From Candidatus Omnitrophota bacterium (GTDB lineage: Bacteria > Hinthialibacterota > Hinthialibacteria > OLB16): a DNA stretch of 5,140 nucleotides. Of this stretch, positions 1-5,140 are shown in pieces. The stretch's first letter is position 1. Every line of letters begins with the position of its first letter. The stretch lies in assembly GCA_020632575.1 (NCBI GenBank), contig JACKFH010000097.1, positions 1-5,140 of the forward strand, written 5' to 3'. Both the position numbers and the translations under genes were made by a program. The notes under the pieces are model-generated. The model saw only the letters and a program-made list of their open reading frames with translations. It did not search any database and was not told the origin of the DNA.

Positions 1-221
1 ATTTCAACTTCAAAGACAAGGAAAACTAGGCAAACCAAGTAGTATCGAATGTTGAATTGAATCCAGGGGGTTCCGACCACTCGCTCGCCGCATTCGTAAG
101 CGGAGAGTTTTTCAGCGTCGGGTCGAACAGGACGGAAGAGGGCAAATAGAATCAGCGGCGCCAGAACAATCAAGGCGGCCACTAGGGCAAAAATCAGGAC
201 ATGCGCATAGTTTTCGTACAT
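1..221 (-). CDS. nuoA: NADH-quinone oxidoreductase subunit A, N-terminal part (cut by window edge)
   Basis: Subunit A (ND3-like) of respiratory complex I, a small membrane subunit at the junction of the quinone site and the proton-pumping arm. The reading frame is open from an ATG at 221-219 to the window edge and gives 73 residues; the family is usually about 120, so roughly the last 45 lie off the left side. Visible features are a first membrane helix (about residues 7-29), a short charged loop, the ND3 signature YECG at 42-45, then FNIRYYLVCLVFLVFEVE (56-73), which opens the second helix. The Cys of YECG is the loop cysteine known from ND3. The acidic pair at 71 and 73 matches the family's FDxE motif, with Glu in place of the usual Asp at 71. 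A GGAGG lies three bases before the ATG on the minus strand. nuoA usually leads the nuo operon, so further nuo genes probably follow to the left. The family call is firm. Confidence 0.95.
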   Translation of the reverse strand, partial: MYENYAHVLIFALVAALIVLAPLILFALFRPVRPDAEKLSAYECGERVVGTPWIQFNIRYYLVCLVFLVFEVE

Positions 222-411
222 TGTCCTCCACCCGACGGAAAAGGATTTGATGTGAGAGGCTATTTCTCATTTCGAGCCTCGATTCACCCGGGGCGGCAAA
301 CTTCCTTGATTTTGCGTCAGATTGGAAAAAAATTCAACCCACATGATTCTGGATATGAAATACCAATTTCCTTGACGAGGATCGGTCTCCCGGGCTCCTT
401 CCGATGACCCA
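222..411 (-). promoter_or_regulatory. nuoA leader and probable promoter region
   Basis: This 190-base gap lies between the stop of the DUF2961 gene and the nuoA start, both on the minus strand. No gene is visible in it. It contains a bulged inverted repeat: GAGGCT at 256-261 pairs with AGCCTC at 275-280, and beyond a three-base bulge GTGA (252-255) pairs with TCAC (284-287). This lies about 30 bases upstream of the nuoA start and could be a leader structure or an operator. The nuoA Shine-Dalgarno (GGAGG on the minus strand) is at about 225-229. I see no convincing -35/-10 pair and no hairpin with a T-run to end the upstream gene, so whether nuoA has its own promoter is inferred from the gap length. 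Confidence 0.35.
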
Positions 412-2604
412 TCAATTGACCTCGAATGTCGGCAAAATCAAGCAATAACACTTGTAGTTAAATTCGCTCCATGCTAATTCCGGGATTTCGCCACCAGGCA
501 GCAGTGGACGTTCCACCGGGGTGAACTCAATACGGAAGCGGACACTGTCTCGACCCTTGGTGAGATGACGTGGGACCAGGAATTCATCGTCTCGGAATCG
601 TCGATTCGAAGTTTGAACAACCGGACTGGAAGGAGCCAATTCGCCACCACCCTCGCCTTTCGGGTAGGAGTGGTAGCATGTGTTGGACCCCGCCAAATAC
701 CAAACTCCGGCTTCGACCCACTCGCCATTTTCTGATTCCACATGAACCATTGCCCGCTGATTCGGGTACTGGTAATCCAAGGTCCTCCTCAGGAGGACAC
801 CCTCGTTTTCCGGAATGAGTTCGAGCGTGAACTCCGAGTGGGAAGTGGTGGTTCTCCCCGTCTGCGTGACAGGAGAAAAACCCTCATCGACTCCCCATTC
901 ATACCGAGAAGTGAGGTTATAGGAATCGGAGGCGTCGGGAGAGTCGTAATCATGGTCTTTCTCCGAGGCGGGATCGCCCACGTTGAGTTCATCGGTCATC
1001 ACGAGCGAAGGGGCGTTGACTCCATACCAATAAGTCACCGAACGGTAATGCTCCTTGGAGTCATTGTGACCTCCGTGTTCAAACCGGATGAGCGCACGTT
1101 TGCCAAACGGCATGAGGTCGGCGAGGAGAAAACGGTAAGCGGATTGGATGAGGTCCTCCTCACTCTTCGCGTCCTCAGGTTTTCGAACTCCAACAGGATG
1201 GCCAGCCAGTGGTAAGGTCATATTGAGTCCGCCCCAGTAATCTCCCCCTCCACCCCACTCCTCGGTGCCGGTTCCATAGGCCTGCGGAGTTTGGCTGTCA
1301 TCGAAAAAGAAGCGGGGATCCCCCTCGAGGGTGTTCAGCACCGCACGATCCGAAAAGATGAAAGAAGTTCCAATGAAACTGCCGGACCAATCGCCACCAC
1401 CCTCAACCAATGAGGTGTCCAGGAAAACCAGATCTTTGTGCAGTTCCGGGGTCGCGTGATCCACATAGGTGGCGTGGAAATATCCCACTTGATTGGCTGG
1501 ATCCTCGTAAGGCTGATACCTGACCGACCATCCGATATCTTCAACCCTCTCCGATTCCGGCCCAACTAACTCGATCTTGGCGGATTTGTGAAAAGGCATG
1601 GGAAAATAGCAGGCGAGTATAACCTTCTCATCGTCGAATCGGATATTCACCGGAAGAGATTTAACCAAATACTCTTTGTTGTCCCGGTTGTGCAGAGTCC
1701 CCGCCCCGAAAAATAAATCGATGGGCGCCTCAACCGAGGAATGCTCGGAGCCATCCCAGGTCATCCGAATCTTTCCTTTCCCGAATGCGGTCGCCTTTTC
1801 GCGGGGGACCGAAATCTTAATGGCCCGAATCGTCGATGGCGCATCCTCGAGTTCAATCAAGGTGGATGAGGATTTTGAATTAAGAGTCACCGACCCTGAC
1901 ACTTCCTGGATTCCGACCTTCTCCCCTTCCTCCGTTCCGGGTTTGGGGGCGATGTCTGTGCCGGCTCGATTCAATAACTCAAGGACTTCCGGGTCCGGTG
2001 GCAAACGCTTCCATGTCTCGACTGGCTGTGAGAGTGGAGCGCCCTCCAAGTAATGGTGGTAGATGTAGTATCCCGTTCCATAGAAGGTGCGGGAGTAAGC
2101 CAGGCGGAAACTCTTCTCGAACGAGATCGGAACCCACATAAGGTCGGCCCCCTTGGTGATCGAATATGTCCAGGTCAGCGGGTTCGGAAACAGGTCCTCT
2201 GGGATGAACACCGAATGGTCAAGTTTCTTGGTTGGATCCGCGGTGGTGGTCTCCTGGACAATGAAATCGTCGCCGTCCACTTCGTAGTGCCAGGGACTCC
2301 CATGCCAGTGATTCGTCCGGACGAAGTAGAGCACCCCTTTCCCTTCCACATCCAGAGCGACATTAAAGTCATCTCTCTCCTGGTACAGAAAATGGGAAGC
2401 GTCGGCGGTCTCATTCCCACCCGCCCGATCGTAGGTGCTTCTCATGTACGCCCTCGCGCCGATGCGTTGGTAGGGCCACCGCTCCCACTGACGGTAAGCA
2501 TCGAGCCCCACCGGGATGGTGGGCAACACTTCCGCAATTGTCCTAGTCGGCCAAAGGAATAGGAACAAAACTGCGATTTGCAGGGCTGCGATTTTCTTGT
2601 GCAT
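412..2604 (-). CDS. Secreted DUF2961 (GH172-like) protein, 730 aa
   Basis: Probable exported glycan-active protein. Residues 1-24 form a Sec signal peptide (KK at 3-4, a hydrophobic core rich in Leu and Phe, probable cleavage after TIA24). The DUF2961 signatures are in order: STYDRAGGN (56-64), DVEGKGVLYFVRTN (85-98), a VDGD turn (109-112), LEGDPRFFFDD (426-436), then GTGTEEW with a Gly-rich tail (444-450 onward), and YWYG in the middle-to-late part. Characterised DUF2961 members form glycoside hydrolase family 172, including a Bifidobacterium difructose-dianhydride enzyme and D-arabinofuranosidases. The Glu pair at 448-449 is an obvious active-site candidate, but here GTGTEE replaces the commoner GTGTED. 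About 140 residues at the C-terminus (LLRRTLDY 604-611, WYLAGSN, RDDEFLVP 671-678) look like a second beta-sandwich. GAGGGA on the minus strand about six bases before the ATG supports the start. It is transcribed divergently from the oxidoreductase, with which it may be co-regulated. The family is fairly sure; activity and substrate are unknown. Confidence 0.85.
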   Translation of the reverse strand: MHKKIAALQIAVLFLFLWPTRTIAEVLPTIPVGLDAYRQWERWPYQRIGARAYMRSTYDRAGGNETADASHFLYQERDDFNVALDVEGKGVLYFVRTNHWHGSPWHYEVDGDDFIVQETTTADPTKKLDHSVFIPEDLFPNPLTWTYSITKGADLMWVPISFEKSFRLAYSRTFYGTGYYIYHHYLEGAPLSQPVETWKRLPPDPEVLELLNRAGTDIAPKPGTEEGEKVGIQEVSGSVTLNSKSSSTLIELEDAPSTIRAIKISVPREKATAFGKGKIRMTWDGSEHSSVEAPIDLFFGAGTLHNRDNKEYLVKSLPVNIRFDDEKVILACYFPMPFHKSAKIELVGPESERVEDIGWSVRYQPYEDPANQVGYFHATYVDHATPELHKDLVFLDTSLVEGGGDWSGSFIGTSFIFSDRAVLNTLEGDPRFFFDDSQTPQAYGTGTEEWGGGGDYWGGLNMTLPLAGHPVGVRKPEDAKSEEDLIQSAYRFLLADLMPFGKRALIRFEHGGHNDSKEHYRSVTYWYGVNAPSLVMTDELNVGDPASEKDHDYDSPDASDSYNLTSRYEWGVDEGFSPVTQTGRTTTSHSEFTLELIPENEGVLLRRTLDYQYPNQRAMVHVESENGEWVEAGVWYLAGSNTCYHSYPKGEGGGELAPSSPVVQTSNRRFRDDEFLVPRHLTKGRDSVRFRIEFTPVERPLLPGGEIPELAWSEFNYKCYCLILPTFEVN

Positions 2605-2791
2605 TCGAGTCCCTCGTCTCTTCCGAATGCGCGGAACCTACCAGATCTGTCGGGCTGGGAATACAACAGATTCCTAAAGACTTTAGCTCGGGTTTCAGCC
2701 CGATCAGGAGTCGAGTGGAGTCTCCCCTTGAACATCAAAGGAGAACGACTACGCTCTGTCCTGAATTCTGAAGAGTTGAGGTCAATTGATC
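2605..2791. promoter_or_regulatory. Divergent promoter/operator region with nested dyads
   Basis: This spacer must hold the start signals for both the DUF2961 gene (leftward) and the oxidoreductase (rightward). Seen directly: TCGGGCTG at 2650-2657 and its exact complement CAGCCCGA at 2696-2703; between them a perfect 13-base palindrome CTAAAGACTTTAG at 2674-2686; a local TCGGG/CCCGA hairpin at 2688-2703 that uses the same right arm; and GGAGTC repeated directly at 2707-2712 and 2717-2722, ten bases apart (one helical turn). TTGAAC at 2728-2733 resembles a -35 box for the rightward gene, but only a weak TACGCT (2750-2755) sits at -10. Operator function is inferred from the symmetry and the position. 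Confidence 0.45.
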
Positions 2792-4204
2792 ATGAAACGA
2801 CGCGATGCATTGAAAACCGGCGTGTCTCTGGCCGCCCTTGGGTATCTCTATCCGCTCCGATCGATGGCGGGAGTTTCCGCCAATGACAAGATTCAAGTCG
2901 GTTGTATCGGGCTGGGAGGAATGGGGAGAGGAGACATGCGGGATTTTCTTTCGCATGACGATTGCGAGGTGGTTGCGGTCTGTGATGTGGATGAGAATCA
3001 CCTCAATGAGAGTCGCGACGAGGTGAAAGAAAAGTCGGGCAAGACTCCGGACGCCTATGGCGATTTCCGCGAACTACTGGCGCGAGACGATATCGACGCC
3101 GTCATGATCGGCACCCCGGACCACTGGCACTGCCCCATCGCCGCGCTCGCCTGCCAATCGGGGAGACATGTCTATGTCGAAAAACCCCTGGGACAAAACA
3201 TTCATGAGGCGCGCCTCGCGGTCGATTCCGCGAAAGCCAATGGCTGCATCACTCAGATGGGAACTCAAGTTCACCAGACCGAGAACTACCATCGCGCGGT
3301 CGATTTGGTGAAGACCGGCAAACTTGGCGAGATCAGCAAAGTCCGTTTTTGGATCGCAAGCAACAACGCGCCCGAAGGTTTGGGCAACCCGCCCGACACC
3401 GAGCCGCCCGAGGAACTCAACTACGATTTCTGGTTGGGCGGAGCCCCAATGCGCCCTTACAATGTCAAACGGTCTCATTTCTCATGGCGATATTTCTGGG
3501 ACTACGGTGGAGGGTGGCTTGGGGATATGGGCTGCCACATCCTAGATCCCGTCTTCTGGGCGCTCGACCTCGATATGCCCAATAAGGTAACCGCCATGGG
3601 CGGTCGATACGTGCTCCATGACATCGGCGAGGTCCCGGACACGCAAGAAGCGATCTGGCAATTTCCTCCGCTCGAGGGTCGCAAAGAGCCCTTCCAAATC
3701 GTCTGGTCTCTGACGGCGGGGAACGAACAAGGGATCGAAAGCCAGGGTCGTGGATTCATGTTTTGCGGAACCGAGGGAACTCTCCTGGTCGACTACGGTT
3801 TCTACAAGCACTTCGACAAGAAGGGCGAGTTGGTCGAGGAGTTCCGCCCCGAGGATGATAGCCTCGGCAACGCCGGCAAGAATCACAAACGAGAATTCCT
3901 CGATGGCATCCGGACGAACACCCGGACGAGCTGCGACATCGAGTACGGCCATAAACTCACCACGGTCCTTCACACCGGAAACATCGCCACGCGTGTGTGC
4001 AAGGTTTTGGATTGGGATGGCGAGAAAGAACAATTCACCAATGACCAAGAGGCCAACAAGTATGTGAGCCGAGATTACCGTGAGGGTTGGAGCCCGAAGG
4101 AACTCGGCCTCAAAGTTGGCGATGCCATGACCAAATCGGATAAGGCTTTCACCTCGCCGCACAGTTATAAGGAGCGGTATCCGATTCGATTGCGGGAAGC
4201 CTGA
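2792..4204 (+). CDS. Tat-exported Gfo/Idh/MocA family oxidoreductase, 470 aa
   Basis: NAD(P)-dependent dehydrogenase-fold protein acting on sugars, inositols or their derivatives. The N-terminus is a Tat signal: RRDALK at residues 3-8, a short hydrophobic stretch, probable cleavage after VSA30. The Rossmann domain follows with GLGGMG (40-45; GxGxxG), an acidic VCDVDE strand end for the cofactor ribose, GTPDHWH (107-113) and the family EKPL (130-133), whose Lys131 is the usual catalytic lysine. The C-terminal domain shows GGGWLGDMGCHILD with Asp245, His249 and Asp252, then GTEG (326-329) and HKREFLDGIR (365-374), as in the long bacterial members common in planctomycetes. Start choice: a TTG at 2786 is in frame, but ATG 2792 puts the twin Arg at the very N-terminus. 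GAGG at 2778-2781 is ten bases from the ATG and four from the TTG, so the TTG is not excluded. The gene is divergent from the DUF2961 gene. Exported members may carry a tightly bound cofactor and act in the periplasm; the substrate cannot be read here. Confidence 0.92.
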   Translation: MKRRDALKTGVSLAALGYLYPLRSMAGVSANDKIQVGCIGLGGMGRGDMRDFLSHDDCEVVAVCDVDENHLNESRDEVKEKSGKTPDAYGDFRELLARDDIDAVMIGTPDHWHCPIAALACQSGRHVYVEKPLGQNIHEARLAVDSAKANGCITQMGTQVHQTENYHRAVDLVKTGKLGEISKVRFWIASNNAPEGLGNPPDTEPPEELNYDFWLGGAPMRPYNVKRSHFSWRYFWDYGGGWLGDMGCHILDPVFWALDLDMPNKVTAMGGRYVLHDIGEVPDTQEAIWQFPPLEGRKEPFQIVWSLTAGNEQGIESQGRGFMFCGTEGTLLVDYGFYKHFDKKGELVEEFRPEDDSLGNAGKNHKREFLDGIRTNTRTSCDIEYGHKLTTVLHTGNIATRVCKVLDWDGEKEQFTNDQEANKYVSRDYREGWSPKELGLKVGDAMTKSDKAFTSPHSYKERYPIRLREA

Positions 4205-4282
4205 AGTAGAGTTAGCAATTGAACCAATGAAATCAAAACCGATGGCCGTATGGCCGAGCCGTTGAGGTCAAAACACGTCGGA
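4205..4282. other. Spacer after the oxidoreductase gene, no clear terminator
   Basis: This AT-richer spacer follows the oxidoreductase stop. It contains a small GGCC-gtat-GGCC dyad at 4244-4255, but no T-run follows, so it is not a convincing rho-independent terminator. No gene, ribosome binding site or promoter is visible. It leads directly into the palindromic element. Confidence 0.4.
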
Positions 4283-4427
4283 GGCCCGCGCAGGGTTGAA
4301 ACCCAGCGCTAACCATACGAAGTCGTCTTCGACGACTGGATAGGGGCAGTCCCTTTAGTGGACTTGGTATGGTTAGCGCGAGGTTTTAACCTCGCGCGGC
4401 GGGTTGCCGACCGCAACGTTGGGGGCC
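4283..4427. repeat. Composite palindromic element (REP-like or MITE-like), about 145 bp
   Basis: The element is built of nested inverted repeats. The main arms are a perfect 13-bp pair, GCGCTAACCATAC (4306-4318) and GTATGGTTAGCGC (4367-4379). Each arm is joined on its outer side to a related hairpin. On the left, GCGC-A-GGGTT, a GA loop and AACCC-A-GCGC span 4288-4309. On the right, a perfect 10-bp stem GCGCGAGGTT (4376-4385) and AACCTCGCGC (4388-4397) closes on TT. Two hairpins lie between the arms: AGTCGTC/GACGACT (4321-4337, loop TTC) and AGTCC/GGACT (4348-4364). CCGCGC (4286-4291) can pair with GCGCGG (4394-4399), and GGCCC (4283-4287) with GGGCC (4423-4427). A further GTTGC/GCAAC hairpin lies at 4403-4417. 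The GCGC blocks belong to both structures, so two alternative folds are possible. No open reading frame crosses it. It may be a genome repeat unit, a non-autonomous mobile element or a structured RNA; only one copy is in view. Confidence 0.7.
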
Positions 4428-4535
4428 AGCTAGAAGACTTGCCCTTTCCTTAGTCAAGCGATTTCATTCCGAATATTCCCAATCAATTGAATCGCCTCCT
4501 CATTCAGACACAAATCCCCCCCGCGCCAGCCAAAC
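4428..4535. other. Spacer between palindromic element and YbaK-type gene promoter
   Basis: No gene is supported here. The only notable item is the palindromic octamer TCAATTGA at 4483-4490, which also occurs at 412-419 and 2782-2789. A C-run at 4516-4522 occupies the place where a -35 box for the next promoter would sit, so that promoter has no recognisable -35. Confidence 0.4.
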
Positions 4536-4536
4536 G

Positions 4537-4545
4537 TGGTACAAT
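4537..4545 (+). promoter_or_regulatory. Extended -10 promoter of the YbaK-type gene
   Basis: TGGTACAAT matches the extended -10 form TGnTATAAT with one change. Transcription would start near 4552, giving a leader of about 26 bases before the ATG at 4578. The 17-base-upstream position is only a run of C, which fits an extended -10 promoter that does not need a -35. This placement also makes the alternative ATG at 4560 unlikely, since it would lie only about eight bases into the transcript. Confidence 0.55.
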
Positions 4546-4562
4546 ACTAGGTCAATCCCATG

Positions 4563-4569
4563 AAAGGAG
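4563..4569 (+). promoter_or_regulatory. Ribosome binding site deciding the YbaK-type start
   Basis: AAAGGAG is a strong Shine-Dalgarno sequence with eight bases to the ATG at 4578. It lies inside the longer frame that would begin at 4560, where no such site precedes the start. It therefore selects 4578. Confidence 0.75.
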
Positions 4570-4577
4570 TCGCAGCC

Positions 4578-5045
4578 ATGACAGTCGCAAGGTTTCAGGA
4601 ATTTCTGGATGAGAACGGCGTGAAGTATGTGACGATTCAGCATTCACCGGCTTACACCGCGCAGGAGATCGCGGCCAAGGCGCATGTCCCCGGAAATGAA
4701 CTCGCGAAAACCACCATCGTCCGCATCGATGGCGAACTGGCAATGGCGGTTCTACCCGCCTCCTACCAGGTCGATTTCGACACGTTCGCTCAGGCGATCG
4801 GGGTCGGATCGATCGAGTTGGCCAGTGAGGACGATTTCGCGGATCGGTTCCCGGAATGTGAAATCGGGGCCATGCCCCCATTCGGGAACCTGTATGGCAT
4901 GGAGGTTTATGTCGCGGAGGCCCTTGCGGAGGATGAAGAGATCTTCTTTAACGCGGGGACTCATTCCGAATTGATCCGTATGGATTACAAGGATTTCGAA
5001 AAACTGGTGCGGCCCAAGGTGGTCAACCTCTCCGCCATCGCTTGA
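4578..5045 (+). CDS. YbaK/EbsC-family aminoacyl-tRNA editing (deacylase) protein, 155 aa
   Basis: Free-standing trans-editing domain related to the INS domain of prolyl-tRNA synthetase. Members hydrolyse mischarged tRNAs, for example Cys-tRNAPro (YbaK) or Ala-tRNAPro (ProXp-ala), in the cytoplasm. Length (about 155) is normal for a complete single domain. Visible signatures are HSPAYTAQEIA (22-32) near the N-terminus, LAKTTIV (42-48) with the invariant Lys44 of the family, GAMPPFG (97-103; the GxxPPFG loop) and NAGTHSELIRM (125-135; the GxHxxxI motif with His129). All key family motifs are present, so it should be active. The start at 4578 is chosen from the AAAGGAG eight bases upstream; an in-frame ATG at 4560 would add MKGVAA. 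It has its own promoter and appears monocistronic. The mischarged amino acid it clears, and the exact subfamily (YbaK versus another ProX type), cannot be fixed by eye. Confidence 0.9.
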   Translation: MTVARFQEFLDENGVKYVTIQHSPAYTAQEIAAKAHVPGNELAKTTIVRIDGELAMAVLPASYQVDFDTFAQAIGVGSIELASEDDFADRFPECEIGAMPPFGNLYGMEVYVAEALAEDEEIFFNAGTHSELIRMDYKDFEKLVRPKVVNLSAIA

Positions 5046-5091
5046 TAAAACAAGCGGTGGAAAACTCGAGGGTCGATGCTCCCAATGACTC

Positions 5092-5108
5092 CAGCGGTTT
5101 GGCCGCTG
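5092..5108 (+). terminator. Hairpin downstream of the YbaK-type gene, possible terminator
   Basis: CAGCGG (5092-5097) and CCGCTG (5103-5108) form a perfect 6-bp GC-rich stem with a five-base loop (TTTGG), 46 bases after the stop codon. The sequence after it is not T-rich on either strand, so it is not a classical rho-independent terminator. It may be a weak or factor-assisted terminator or an mRNA 3' stabiliser. Nothing recognisable follows to the window end. Confidence 0.35.
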
Positions 5109-5140
5109 ATTAGCAAAAGGGAACCGAATGCGTCATACCC

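Noticed and set aside
201..407. 68-residue plus-strand open frame
   Set aside because: It begins inside nuoA on the opposite strand, has no ribosome binding site and shows no recognisable domain; it is antisense and spacer sequence.
742..1215. 157-residue plus-strand open frame opposite the DUF2961 gene
   Set aside because: It lies wholly antisense to a gene with clear family motifs and a signal peptide; the translation has no domain-like pattern.
2053..2562. 169-residue plus-strand open frame opposite the DUF2961 gene
   Set aside because: Shadow frame of GC-rich coding sequence, with no ribosome binding site or family signature.
411..2790. 13-bp inverted repeat (ATCAATTGACCTC at 411-423 and its complement at 2778-2790) as ends of a mobile element
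   Set aside because: No transposase or recombinase lies between them, there is no target duplication, the match stops abruptly, and one such 13-mer pair in 5 kb is not very improbable, given the palindromic CAATTG core.
3542..4162. 206-residue minus-strand open frame opposite the oxidoreductase gene
   Set aside because: The plus-strand frame carries the EKP, GxGxxG and GTEG motifs; this is a codon-bias shadow.
4283..4427. tRNA or tRNA-like gene suggested by the cloverleaf-like pairing
   Set aside because: No acceptor stem with CCA, no D- or T-loop consensus and no anticodon arm geometry; the GGGTTGAAACCC arm only loosely resembles a T arm.
4283..4427. CRISPR array
   Set aside because: The repeats are inverted and unequal; there are no regularly spaced direct repeats with unique spacers.
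5092..5108. Classical rho-independent terminator
   Set aside because: The stem is good but no T-run follows on either strand; kept only as a low-confidence hairpin.

Overview
The window carries four protein-coding genes, one of them cut by the left edge, and one strongly structured non-coding element. The likely source is a heterotrophic bacterium of the planctomycete/verrucomicrobial (PVC) type or a similar group such as Hydrogenedentes. This is inferred from a Tat-exported Gfo/Idh/MocA oxidoreductase beside a large secreted DUF2961 protein, moderately high GC, and wide intergenic gaps. No rRNA or lineage marker is present, so the phylum is not settled.

Layout, left to right. At 1-221 on the minus strand is the first part of nuoA (respiratory complex I subunit A); the rest, and probably the remaining nuo genes, lie beyond the left edge. 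A 190-base gap (222-411) holds the nuoA leader with a small bulged hairpin. At 412-2604 (minus) is a 730-residue secreted protein with a DUF2961 (GH172-like) domain and a C-terminal beta-rich module. A 187-base divergent spacer (2605-2791) follows; it contains nested dyads that could be operators. At 2792-4204 (plus) is the Tat-signal Gfo/Idh/MocA oxidoreductase. The gap 4205-4577 contains an imperfectly palindromic, multi-hairpin element (about 4283-4427) and an extended -10 promoter. At 4578-5045 (plus) is a free-standing YbaK/EbsC-type aminoacyl-tRNA editing protein. A short hairpin (5092-5108) follows, and the last 30 bases show nothing.

How the genes may work together. The DUF2961 protein and the oxidoreductase share a divergent promoter region and both carry export signals, so they are plausibly co-regulated parts of an envelope sugar-processing module: one cleaving or binding a glycan, the other oxidising or otherwise modifying a sugar. 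This is inference; no substrate can be read from the sequence. nuoA and the YbaK-like gene appear to be unrelated housekeeping or quality-control functions with their own promoters.

The item most worth a second look is the palindromic element at 4283-4427. It has 13-bp perfect inverted arms, two related GCGC-flanked hairpins and two inner hairpins, and looks like a REP-like or MITE-like repeat unit. I found no clear evidence of a new defence or mobile system.
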